A DNA stretch of 6,434 nucleotides from an uncultured Acetatifactor sp. (GCA_910585615.1 CAJUFO010000135.1:1-6434), one strand, 5' to 3'. Numbered from the stretch's first letter, positions 1-6,227 are shown. Notes: generated by a model not told the origin, from the sequence alone. Numbers and translations: made by a program.

Positions 1-47
1 TCCTCCCGGACGCTCCCGTCGTCCTCCACCACCAATATCCTGTCCAT
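1..47 (-). CDS. Response regulator, N-terminal fragment (cut by window edge)
   Basis: The gene begins at an ATG at 47-45 and runs off the left edge after 15 codons, reading MDRILVVEDDGSVRE. A hydrophobic beta strand (ILVV) followed by an acidic pair (EDD) is the hallmark start of a CheY-like receiver domain; the acidic residues bind the magnesium needed for aspartate phosphorylation. A purine-rich ribosome binding site (GGGGAGG) lies about 8 bases upstream. The family is clear, but the output domain, and so the regulatory target, lies outside the window. It is transcribed divergently from the PIN gene. Confidence 0.8.
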   Translation of the reverse strand, partial: MDRILVVEDDGSVRE

Positions 48-114
48 GCGCCCTGCCTCCCCTTTCCGGAATCCTCCGCAAATCTCTGCAAATACTATCC
101 CCTCTTACACCCCT

Positions 115-144
115 ATAGTAAAAGAGCGACGAGGAAATTGTCAA
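115..144 (-). promoter_or_regulatory. Promoter for the response regulator
   Basis: Reading the minus strand, a perfect TTGACA (-35, at 144-139) is followed after 18 bases by TACTAT (-10, at 120-115, four of six matches). This would leave an untranslated leader of about 60 bases before the response regulator ATG at 47. Called by eye from consensus and position. Confidence 0.55.
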
Positions 145-202
145 CACATTTTTGTTCCTTGCCGCATCTCCAAGTGATAAGCCCTAAAATTTTCATTTTC
201 CA

Positions 203-231
203 TTGTTTTTATAAGCGTTTTTTTGTATACT
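203..231 (+). promoter_or_regulatory. Promoter for the PIN / small-protein pair
   Basis: TTGTTT (203-208) and TATACT (226-231) are separated by 17 bases and sit about 35 bases before the PIN start codon. The -10 is good (five of six) and the -35 is weak (three of six). The -10 overlaps an inverted repeat, which suggests the promoter could be repressed by a bound protein. Confidence 0.5.
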
Positions 232-240
232 CTAAGTATA
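226..240. promoter_or_regulatory. Inverted repeat over the -10 / start region (candidate operator)
   Basis: TATACT (226-231) and AGTATA (235-240) are perfect reverse complements separated by CTA. The left arm is exactly the -10 hexamer and the right arm falls where transcription would start. Toxin-antitoxin operons are commonly repressed by the complex binding such a site. The arms are short and AT-rich, so chance is possible. Confidence 0.35.
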
Positions 241-264
241 AGAGGTTTGTTGGAGGTGATTATC

Positions 265-741
265 ATGGGCAAATTAAAAGTTTATTTAGATACCTCTGTT
301 ATCAGCCATTTACTTCAAGAAGATGTTCCCGAAAAAATGGCAGATACCAGACAGCTTTGGGAAATGTTTTGTTCCAACAGATATGACGTATATCTTTCTA
401 CAGTGACGCTTGAGGAGCTGAAAGGCTGCTCTGAGCCAAAGCAAAGCCAGCTGTTCGATTACTTGGGACAAATTGATTATACTTTGATACAGATTAACGA
501 TAAAATTGAGGAGATTGCACTTCAGATTATCGAAATGGGCATCTTGACAAAGAAAAGCTATGACGACTGCCAACATATTGCTGCTGCCATCATTAGTGAA
601 TGCGATTGCATCATATCATGGAATTTTAAACATATCGTGAATATCAAAACAATTCGCGGGGTACGGGCAATCACCAACCTAAAAGGGCATAAGCCGATTG
701 AAATCCTAAACCCCTCTGTATTATTAGAAAGCGAGGAATAA
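265..741 (+). CDS. PIN-domain ribonuclease, VapC-like toxin candidate
   Basis: A 158 aa protein with a complete PIN fold. PIN proteins are magnesium-dependent endoribonucleases; VapC-type members cut tRNA, rRNA or mRNA and are usually held in check by a partner antitoxin. The conserved acidic residues are visible: D9 in VYLDTSVIS, E50 in the STVTLEEL segment, D101 in SYDDCQHIAAA, and D114 in CDCIISWNFKH with the typical W-N pair. The start at 265 is chosen because GGAGGT at 252-257 lies 7 bases upstream; an earlier TTG at 223 has no such site and falls in the promoter. Its stop codon shares bases with, or lies two bases before, the start of the next gene, indicating translational coupling. 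Composition is much more AT-rich than the neighbouring serA. The substrate cannot be read from the sequence. Confidence 0.87.
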   Translation: MGKLKVYLDTSVISHLLQEDVPEKMADTRQLWEMFCSNRYDVYLSTVTLEELKGCSEPKQSQLFDYLGQIDYTLIQINDKIEEIALQIIEMGILTKKSYDDCQHIAAAIISECDCIISWNFKHIVNIKTIRGVRAITNLKGHKPIEILNPSVLLESEE

Positions 742-743
742 TG

Positions 744-917
744 ATGGAAAAACCGATTTTAAGCCCCAATTTCACCATTGAAGATATCCACAAATTGAGA
801 GAATATAACTACTATCATACAAAAGACATGAAGCCACAGGAACGCATGGATTATTATAATAGCAATGGTCTAGAAGTACACAAAATAATTCAGCAGCGCA
901 AATTGCAAAAAACATAA
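744..917 (+). CDS. Small protein following the PIN gene, candidate antitoxin
   Basis: A 57 aa protein, rich in charged residues and tyrosine, starting MEKPILSPNFTIEDIHKL and ending IIQQRKLQKT. GAGG at 733-736 is 7 bases from the ATG at 744; an alternative ATG at 741 overlaps the PIN stop (TAATG) and would add one methionine. The motif FTIEDIHKLREYN, then a segment like MKPQERMDYYN, then a charged helix, resembles small unnamed proteins that I recall encoded beside PIN genes in Clostridia; this is from memory, not a search. Position, size and coupling suggest it neutralises the PIN nuclease. No helix-turn-helix or ribbon-helix-helix motif is obvious, so whether it binds DNA is open. The order is toxin first, the reverse of the common vapBC order. 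Confidence 0.75.
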   Translation: MEKPILSPNFTIEDIHKLREYNYYHTKDMKPQERMDYYNSNGLEVHKIIQQRKLQKT

Positions 918-952
918 ATACCCTGCCATGAAAGGGTGGCAATAAACAGTTA

Positions 953-979
953 ATGCCCCGCAGCCAAGCCGCGGGGCAT
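953..979. terminator. Hairpin between convergent genes, probable two-way terminator
   Basis: ATGCCCCGC (953-961) and GCGGGGCAT (971-979) form a perfect 9-bp stem around a 9-base loop. It lies 16 bases past the serA stop on the minus strand and 36 bases past the small antitoxin-like gene on the plus strand. The following T tract is weak in both directions (TTAACTGTTTATT on the minus side), so termination may be incomplete or Rho-assisted. Confidence 0.6.
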
Positions 980-994
980 CCGATTTCCGATATT

Positions 995-2161
995 TCATCC
1001 TTTCACGATCCGCACCCGGAACACGCCCTGAATCGCCTCCAGCGCACGGATGATCTCCTCCGTGGGGGCCTCCTCCACATCCAGCATGGTATAAGCCACC
1101 TCTCCCCGGGACTTGTTGGTCATGTCGCTGATGTTGATTCCCTTCTCGCCGAACTCGGCGGTGAACTTGGTAATCATATTCGCGATGTTCTTATGGAAGA
1201 TGGCCACACGGCCCGCCTTGGTGCATATCCCCATGTCGCAGGCAGGGTAGTTCACGCTGTTGCGTATATTTCCATTCTCCAGGTAGTCCATCATCTCCTC
1301 CACGGCCATCACCGCGCAATTGTCCTCGGACTCCTCGGTGCTGGCTCCCAGATGGGGTATGACGATGCAGCCCTTCTGCCCCGCCGTAGTGGGATTGGGG
1401 AAATCCGACACATACCTGGCCACCTTGCCGCTCTTTAAGGCCTCCAGCACATCCGCCTCATTGGCCAGCAGATCCCTGGCGAAGTTCAGCAATATGACGC
1501 CGTCCTTCATCTTCCCGATAGCCCCCGCATTCAGCATGCCCTTGGTGGAATCCATCAGCGGCACATGGATGGTGATATAGTCGCACTGGGCATAGATGTC
1601 CTCCACATTGGTCACATGGTGCACCGCCCGGCTCAGGCTCCAGGCCGCGTTCACGGACAGATAAGGGTCATACCCATACACCTCCATGTCCAGCGCCACA
1701 GCCGCATTGGCCACCTTCACGCCGATGGCCCCCAGGCCGATGACCCCCAGCTTCTTGCCCTTGATTTCCGTGCCCGCGAAGTTCTTCTTGGCTTTCTCCG
1801 CGAACTTCGAGATATCCGCGTCCTCCTTCGACGCCTTCACCCACTCGATGCCGCCCACCACGTCCCGGGCCGCCAGCAGCATCCCCGCGATGACCAGCTC
1901 CTTCACGCCGTTGGCGTTGGCCCCGGGCGTATTGAACACCACCACGCCGTGCTCCGCGCATCTGTTCAGGGGGATGTTGTTGACCCCTGCGCCTGCCCTG
2001 GCCACCGCCAGAAGACCCTTTGGCAGCTCCATCTCATGCATGGACGCGCTCCTGACCAGGATGCCGTCCGCCGCCTCCACGTCCGGCGTGATTTCATATT
2101 GGCTGCTGAAATTCTGTAAGCCCACCTGCGCGATGGGATTCATGCAATTAATCTTGTACAT
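995..2161 (-). CDS. serA: D-3-phosphoglycerate dehydrogenase (native-length start)
   Basis: Oxidises 3-phosphoglycerate to 3-phosphohydroxypyruvate with NAD, the first committed step of serine synthesis, in the cytoplasm. From the ATG at 2161 the protein is 388 aa, the usual length for the short Clostridia form. Visible parts are an N-terminal substrate domain with ARAGAGVNNI (54-63), a Rossmann motif GLGAIG (142-147), catalytic arginine R229 in NFARD, histidine H270 in IPHLGAST, and a C-terminal ACT domain (about 317-388) expected to sense an amino acid, probably serine. AGGAG lies 5 bases before this ATG, and MYKINCMNP is the usual family start, so I prefer it. The frame nevertheless stays open upstream to an ATG at 2605, giving 536 codons with an unrelated N-terminal segment (see 2162-2605). 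The motif normally carrying the catalytic glutamate reads DFPNP here. It is the last gene of the mazG-like, serC, serA operon. Confidence 0.95.
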   Translation of the reverse strand: MYKINCMNPIAQVGLQNFSSQYEITPDVEAADGILVRSASMHEMELPKGLLAVARAGAGVNNIPLNRCAEHGVVVFNTPGANANGVKELVIAGMLLAARDVVGGIEWVKASKEDADISKFAEKAKKNFAGTEIKGKKLGVIGLGAIGVKVANAAVALDMEVYGYDPYLSVNAAWSLSRAVHHVTNVEDIYAQCDYITIHVPLMDSTKGMLNAGAIGKMKDGVILLNFARDLLANEADVLEALKSGKVARYVSDFPNPTTAGQKGCIVIPHLGASTEESEDNCAVMAVEEMMDYLENGNIRNSVNYPACDMGICTKAGRVAIFHKNIANMITKFTAEFGEKGINISDMTNKSRGEVAYTMLDVEEAPTEEIIRALEAIQGVFRVRIVKG

Positions 2162-2171
2162 ACTATCTCCT
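2162..2171 (-). promoter_or_regulatory. Ribosome binding site that sets the native serA start
   Basis: On the minus strand AGGAG (2171-2167) is followed by ATAGT and then the ATG of MYKIN. It lies inside the longer open frame, where no ribosome binding site would be needed if serA were made only as a 536 aa fusion. It is the main evidence for a separate 388 aa product. Confidence 0.7.
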
Positions 2172-2605
2172 ATCTGGCTTATTCCGGTATTTATATACTG
2201 CAGACCGCCAGGATTTACAGTGATGTCTCCGGGAAAGTACTTGGCTGGCGGTCTGCAGTCGGGTTGCACTGCAAATTTAACTGGTACGCAGTATAAATCA
2301 CAAACCATTTTTACTTTTAAAGGGCGCTTGGTTAAAAATTCGGCATTTTCATCCATCGTCGTTCTCGGATGCTGGTATATGTCATTCTGAATGTCAAAAG
2401 CTTCATCAATTACATACAAATATCCTTTTTCTTTTCCGTTATGGCTGATTACGCCATTGTCGTCATAGGACAAGGCAGTCGGTTGATGTGAAAATGCCTC
2501 TGCGAGCTCTTTCCATTGTGTTATAGTACTGCCTGTTCTCAACTCCGTAAAAAGCATATTGGATCCATGATACCAGACGCCATCCGACTTTACTTCAAGT
2601 TTCAT
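2162..2605 (-). CDS. ART-like small domain inserted between serC and serA, open in frame into serA
   Basis: Starting at ATG 2605 (GGAAG 7 bases upstream, 21 bases after the serC stop), 148 codons run without a stop directly into serA. Residues 10-102 look like a compact domain: WYHGS (11-15), LRTGSTIT (22-29), EAFSH (36-40), GYLYVIDE (61-68), HPRTTM (79-84) and EFLTKRPLKVKMV (89-101). The order YHG, then FS, then a GYLY-type strand, then a PLKV strand recalls Arr-type ADP-ribosyltransferases (YHGT, YFSA, GYIYIVEP, EPLRIVGV). I infer an ART-like fold from this; activity is not shown and the family could be different. Residues about 104-148 look like read-through of spacer DNA and span the 15-bp inverted repeat. 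The segment is AT-rich compared with serC and serA. It may be an independent gene that lost its stop, a genuine N-terminal fusion, or a decaying insert. Confidence 0.6.
2197..2259. repeat. 15-bp perfect inverted repeat upstream of serA
   Basis: ACTGCAGACCGCCAG (2197-2211) and CTGGCGGTCTGCAGT (2245-2259) are exact reverse complements with a 33-base spacer. On the serA mRNA they would form a stable GC-rich hairpin ending 35 bases before the native ATG. It is not followed by a U run, so it is not an ordinary terminator. It might be an attenuator or processing site, or a trace of a small mobile element; no flanking target duplication was seen. Confidence 0.75.
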
Positions 2606-2626
2606 GTATTTTCTTCCATCCTTAGC

Positions 2627-3709
2627 TTACGCGTTCTCCGCCTCGAATTTCCTCATGAACTCTACCAGTTTCTCCACGCCCTCCATAGGCATGGCATTGT
2701 AGATGCTGGCCCGCATGCCGCCCACGGAGCGATGCCCCTTCAGGTTCTCGAATCCGGCCTCCTTCGCCTCCTTCACGAACTTCGCGTCCAGATCCCCATC
2801 CCCGGTGACGAAAGGCACATTCATCAGAGAGCGGTCCTCCTTCCGGACAGTCCCCCGGAACATCTTGCTCTCGTCCAGGAAGTCATAGAGAATCTTCGCC
2901 TTCTTCTCATTATATTCCTTCATGGCCTCCAGGCCGCCTTTTTTCTTCAGCCACTTGAACACCTTGCCGCAGATATAGATGCCATAGGCGGGCGGCGTAT
3001 TGTACAGGGACGCATTGTCCGCATGGATTTTGTACCGCAGCATGGTAGGGGTGCCGGGCAGCACGTCCTCTGTAATCAAATCCTCCCGGATAATCACGAT
3101 GACCACCCCCGCAGGCCCAATGTTCTTCTGCACACCGCCATAAATCACACCATATTTCGTCACATCCACCGGCTCCGACAGGAAGCAGCTGGACACATCC
3201 GCCACCAACGGCTTTCCCTTAGTATCCGGCAAAGCCTTGAACTTCGTCCCATAGATGGTATTGTTCTCGCAGATATAGACATAATCCGCATCCTCGCTGA
3301 TTGGCAGATCGGAGCAATCCGGAATATAAGAGAAAGTCTCATCCTCCGAAGACGCGATCTTATTCGCTTTGCCGTAAATCTGCGCCTCCTGATAAGCCTT
3401 CTTCGCCCACTGCCCGGTGACGATGTAATCCGCCACCTTATTCTTCATCAAGTTCATGGGAATCATGGCGAACTGCTGGCTGGCGCCCCCCTGCAGGAAC
3501 AGTACCTTGTAATTATCGGGAATCTTCATCAAATCACGCAGATCAGCCTCCGCCTCCTTGATAATGGTATCATAGGCCTTGGAGCGGTGGCTCATCTCCA
3601 TGACGGACATACCTGTCCCCTTGTAATCCAGCATCTCGTCCGCTGCCTCCCGCAGCACCTCCTCCGGCAGGACCGCAGGCCCCGCGGAGAAATTATAGAC
3701 TCTCTTCAT
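2627..3709 (-). CDS. serC: Phosphoserine aminotransferase
   Basis: Transfers the amino group from glutamate to 3-phosphohydroxypyruvate, giving O-phosphoserine and 2-oxoglutarate; the second step of serine synthesis and a cytoplasmic, pyridoxal-phosphate-dependent class V aminotransferase. The 360 aa length is normal. The protein opens with YNFSAGPAVLP, shows SHRS (40-43) for substrate phosphate, GGAS (74-77) and W101 for cofactor binding, D171, and the cofactor lysine K195 in GGVQKNIGPAG. The start is set by AGGAGG 7 bases before the ATG at 3709. It lies 27 bases downstream of the MazG-like gene, so the two are probably one transcript. Normally serA would follow closely; here the ART-like segment begins 21 bases after its stop. 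Confidence 0.97.
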   Translation of the reverse strand: MKRVYNFSAGPAVLPEEVLREAADEMLDYKGTGMSVMEMSHRSKAYDTIIKEAEADLRDLMKIPDNYKVLFLQGGASQQFAMIPMNLMKNKVADYIVTGQWAKKAYQEAQIYGKANKIASSEDETFSYIPDCSDLPISEDADYVYICENNTIYGTKFKALPDTKGKPLVADVSSCFLSEPVDVTKYGVIYGGVQKNIGPAGVVIVIIREDLITEDVLPGTPTMLRYKIHADNASLYNTPPAYGIYICGKVFKWLKKKGGLEAMKEYNEKKAKILYDFLDESKMFRGTVRKEDRSLMNVPFVTGDGDLDAKFVKEAKEAGFENLKGHRSVGGMRASIYNAMPMEGVEKLVEFMRKFEAENA

Positions 3710-3736
3710 CTCAAATCCTCCTCACATTTCATAAAA

Positions 3737-4054
3737 TTATCTGTTCTCCTCAAATATGACAGATGAGGGATACCTGCTCTGATTCATTTCCGCCTTCACC
3801 TTGATGACCTGCTCCAGGTCGATATCGTACAGGTTCGCGATAGCTATGGCGTAATAGATCACGTCCCACACCTCCTCGTCAATGGTCCCCTTGATTTCCT
3901 GGGCGTTCTCCGCCTTCGCACCCTTCCGCATGGCCCGGGAGAGCTCCCCCACCTCCTCGGACAGCTTCAGGAAATAGTCCTTCAACAATTCAGGATGATA
4001 ATCCTTCCGCTTTATGTAATCCTGTAGATATCTGACCGTGGTCCTTCCGTCCAT
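3737..4054 (-). CDS. MazG-like nucleotide pyrophosphohydrolase
   Basis: A 105 aa all-alpha protein of the MazG / dUTPase-like superfamily, which hydrolyses (d)NTPs to monophosphates and pyrophosphate. The metal-binding signature is intact: EEVGE (33-37), then DEEVWD (59-64), matching the EExxE ... ExxD pattern, followed by a hydrophobic helix (VIYYAIAIANLYDIDL). The size fits single-domain housecleaning members rather than full-length MazG of about 260 aa. GGAGGGG about 8 bases before the ATG at 4054 fixes the start. It is the first gene of the operon with serC and serA. Nucleotide substrate and link to serine synthesis are unknown; it is not the MazF antitoxin-operon gene. Confidence 0.85.
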   Translation of the reverse strand: MDGRTTVRYLQDYIKRKDYHPELLKDYFLKLSEEVGELSRAMRKGAKAENAQEIKGTIDEEVWDVIYYAIAIANLYDIDLEQVIKVKAEMNQSRYPSSVIFEENR

Positions 4055-4088
4055 GTCCTAATCCCCTCCCTCTTCCCACCTGACTTAT

Positions 4089-4117
4089 AGAATAAACTCT
4101 TCCGGCGCTTTAGTCAA
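4089..4117 (-). promoter_or_regulatory. Promoter of the mazG-like / serC / serA operon
   Basis: On the minus strand TTGACT (4117-4112) and TATTCT (4094-4089) are separated by exactly 17 bases, with five of six matches at -35 and four of six at -10. It lies about 35 bases before the MazG-like ATG. No other comparable promoter is evident before serC or serA, which supports one transcript for the whole set. Confidence 0.7.
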
Positions 4118-4205
4118 GTACATCGTTAAAATCTTAAGTCAATAAAAATCTCCCTTTTCGGAAAAGCGTTCCCTTGAACCATTCCATAAAACTGAAGTCA
4201 TATTA

Positions 4206-4667
4206 TTATTTTCTATAAAATACTAATGTCAGTTTATTGTTGATTGTCTCTGTTTTTCCCGTCTGATGATATCCCATTTTTTCATATAAATAACAATTTC
4301 CTTTTTCCTGTAGAATAGTATTCAATTCCCAATTTGAGCTGCCATGAATTTCTTCAACTAATTGTATCGCCTTTTGTGCATAACCCTTATTTCTGTATTC
4401 TTTCATAATAAAAACAGGAGATATCCTTTTTGCCATGCCTTCTTCCTGCCGGTCAACAACTCGCACAGCACCTACTATTATACCATTTGCCTCTATAAAG
4501 TAATAATAGGTAAATGATTGATTCAACCTCATTATTATCTTATCAATCTTTTCGGTTGCAGGACTTGTTTCTGCATCCTGATATTTCTCATATAAATCAT
4601 AAAATGCCTCAATCTGCATTTTCCATAGTTTCTCCGCGTCATCAATGCCTATTTTAATCAATTTCAT
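4206..4667 (-). CDS. GNAT-family N-acetyltransferase
   Basis: A 153 aa protein starting MKLIKIGIDD. GNAT enzymes move an acetyl group from acetyl-CoA to an amine on a small molecule or protein. The acetyl-CoA pyrophosphate-binding loop is visible as YRNKGYAQKAI (about 109-119 of this start), and the C-terminal GNCYLYEKMGYHQTG is the usual motif B with its tyrosine. The ATG at 4667 is preferred because GGTGG lies 8 bases upstream; an in-frame GTG at 4679 would add four residues but lacks a good binding site. Strikingly AT-rich: 4261-4320 has 16 G+C of 60. It stands alone between the L,D-transpeptidase and the serine operon, with its own promoter, and looks acquired. The acceptor substrate cannot be inferred. 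Confidence 0.85.
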   Translation of the reverse strand: MKLIKIGIDDAEKLWKMQIEAFYDLYEKYQDAETSPATEKIDKIIMRLNQSFTYYYFIEANGIIVGAVRVVDRQEEGMAKRISPVFIMKEYRNKGYAQKAIQLVEEIHGSSNWELNTILQEKGNCYLYEKMGYHQTGKTETINNKLTLVFYRK

Positions 4668-4693
4668 TTCCGCATCCACCCATTGTCAATACA

Positions 4694-4722
4694 ACTATAA
4701 CCGATTATGAACGGGTACACAA
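4694..4722 (-). promoter_or_regulatory. Promoter for the GNAT gene
   Basis: TTGTGT (4722-4717) and TATAGT (4699-4694) on the minus strand are 17 bases apart, with a good -10 and a half-matching -35, about 27 bases before the chosen GNAT start. It sits just past the stop of the L,D-transpeptidase gene. Confidence 0.45.
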
Positions 4723-4742
4723 TTCCAAAAAGGGAGCAAAAA

Positions 4743-6227
4743 TCAATAGAACATGATCACCGGCGTCCCAATCTCCGCCATCTCATAGAGCTGGGACATC
4801 ACGCTGGTGGGTGTGTTGATACAGCCGTGGGAGCCCCCCGTCTGATAGATTTGCCCGCCGAACCTGCTCCGCCAGCTGGCGTCATGGATTCCGATATTCC
4901 CTTTCACAGGCACCCAGTACTTGACGAAAGATTCGTAGTCCGCCCCCCGCAGAATCTGGTTCCGCTGCTTCGCGTAGATGAAATTGATGCCCTCCGGCGT
5001 GCCCCTGCCCAGTCCCGTGTTCCCGGTGACCACGTCCGTCTCCAGCTCCAGCTGGCCGTCCGCGTAATAGTACATCTTCTGTTCCGTCATATCTATCTCG
5101 ATATAAGTATCGCCGATGTCGTCCAGACCCCGCACATACCCTTTCTGAATATATGCGGGCACATGCACCTCCGTTCCGCCGGACACATCCGGATCTGCCG
5201 TGCCCTGCGCATCGGCAGCCTCCCCTGGGCCTGCCGCCTGATTGCCTGCCCGGTTCTGCAGCGCCTCCAGCAGATAAGCCTTCTCCGCCTCCACGTCCAG
5301 CTTCGTCCCGTAAGTGGCGTATCTTACCGCCACCGTATCTCCTCTCGTGGCCGCGAACTGCTTCTCCGTGCCGCAGGTATCGTAATCTGCCGCCAGAGCC
5401 TCCACCCAGGCCTGAACCGCCCCTTCATCGACTATGACCTTTCCCTCTTCATCCAGAACCGGACATCCGTCCCTCTCCGTTTTCAGGAAGCCCGACGTGA
5501 CGGCAGGCGTCAGAGGGATCTGCTCCGCCCCCATGTCATAGACGATCCTGCTCCCCCTCTCCTCGTATCCGGATACCTCTTCCCAGATATCCCGCTGCCG
5601 CTTATCATAAGCGCTGTCCGGCAGGTCCTCATAGCATCCCCCTGCCGCCAGGTCTATGGTCGTCTGCCCTTCTGCCAGACACTCCTCCACATAAGCGCAG
5701 GCCTTTTCCAGATTCAGCCGGTCCGCATTCCCATCCTGGAGGAAGAAACCCTCCTCCGACTTCCGCACCCTGGCGCCCTCGGCCCGCTTCTGCTCCTCTG
5801 CCACAAAAGGAAGCTCCTCCAGACAGGCCTGCAGCTTTCCCCTGTCCACGGCATACTTTCCCGCCACCAGCTCGCTGGACACGGGCTCCTGGAGATTGTC
5901 CATCCAATAGACCGATGCGTTCTGCTTCAGATACGCCCGCAGCGCGTCCCTGTAATCCGGCCTGATGTCAGCGGCCCCCATATCGATCTCCCAACCGGCG
6001 CAGTCCGCATCCACAATCGTTATCAGAGATACCTCCGATTCCTCCTGTGCGCCCACCAGCTCCTCGTTCACCTGCTCTATGGATTTACCCGTACAGTACA
6101 CCCCGTTGATCCATGTATTCACAGGAAAGTTGTTTCGGTAATACAAAGTCAGGGCCAGCAGTCCCCCCAGCCCCAACACCATGCCGCTCAATAGAAATAT
6201 CGTCAGAAACCGTAATATCCTCTTCAT
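4743..6227 (-). CDS. Membrane-anchored L,D-transpeptidase (YkuD domain)
   Basis: A 494 aa cell-wall enzyme. Residues about 5-29 form one hydrophobic segment after a short basic start (MKRILR), predicting a membrane anchor with the rest outside. Residues about 60-320 fit the peptidoglycan-binding region (PG_binding_4-like) often found before this catalytic domain; VDEGAVQAWVEALAADYDT (266-284) is the typical part. A low-complexity linker rich in A, G, D and P (about 325-352) leads to the YkuD domain (about 374-494), which has H448, then GGSHGCINTP with H467 and nucleophile C469. Such enzymes form 3-3 cross-links in peptidoglycan or attach proteins to it, and are insensitive to most beta-lactams apart from carbapenems. 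The start lacks a well-placed ribosome binding site: GGAGGAG is 27 bases upstream and GGAAGG about 14. No terminator is evident after the stop. Confidence 0.93.
   Translation of the reverse strand: MKRILRFLTIFLLSGMVLGLGGLLALTLYYRNNFPVNTWINGVYCTGKSIEQVNEELVGAQEESEVSLITIVDADCAGWEIDMGAADIRPDYRDALRAYLKQNASVYWMDNLQEPVSSELVAGKYAVDRGKLQACLEELPFVAEEQKRAEGARVRKSEEGFFLQDGNADRLNLEKACAYVEECLAEGQTTIDLAAGGCYEDLPDSAYDKRQRDIWEEVSGYEERGSRIVYDMGAEQIPLTPAVTSGFLKTERDGCPVLDEEGKVIVDEGAVQAWVEALAADYDTCGTEKQFAATRGDTVAVRYATYGTKLDVEAEKAYLLEALQNRAGNQAAGPGEAADAQGTADPDVSGGTEVHVPAYIQKGYVRGLDDIGDTYIEIDMTEQKMYYYADGQLELETDVVTGNTGLGRGTPEGINFIYAKQRNQILRGADYESFVKYWVPVKGNIGIHDASWRSRFGGQIYQTGGSHGCINTPTSVMSQLYEMAEIGTPVIMFY

Noticed and set aside
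924..941. TGCCA ... TGGCA hairpin after the antitoxin-like gene
   Set aside because: A five-pair stem with no T tract; the 9-bp hairpin just downstream is much stronger.
953..2119. Plus-strand open frames opposite serA
   Set aside because: Antisense shadows of a well-supported gene, with no ribosome binding site or family features.
2189..2197. TATATAAAT as a -10 for a separate serA promoter
   Set aside because: No acceptable -35 lies 16-18 bases upstream, so AT-richness alone is the simpler explanation. A weak internal promoter is not excluded.
2516..3766. Long plus-strand open frame opposite serC
   Set aside because: It mirrors the codon pattern of the GC-rich minus-strand genes, is rich in His, Leu, Arg and Ile, shows no domain and spans serC, its flanks and the insert. 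The serC reading is unambiguous.
4154..4166. Short hairpin CTTTTCGGAAAAG followed by a T run, as a terminator for the GNAT gene
   Set aside because: The stem is only five mostly A-T pairs around a 3-base loop, too weak to call, although the T run in the minus direction is suggestive.
4707..6194. 495-codon plus-strand open frame opposite the L,D-transpeptidase
   Set aside because: Composition is dominated by Arg, Leu, His and Pro with no recognisable domain, typical of an antisense shadow; the minus strand carries a complete YkuD catalytic motif.
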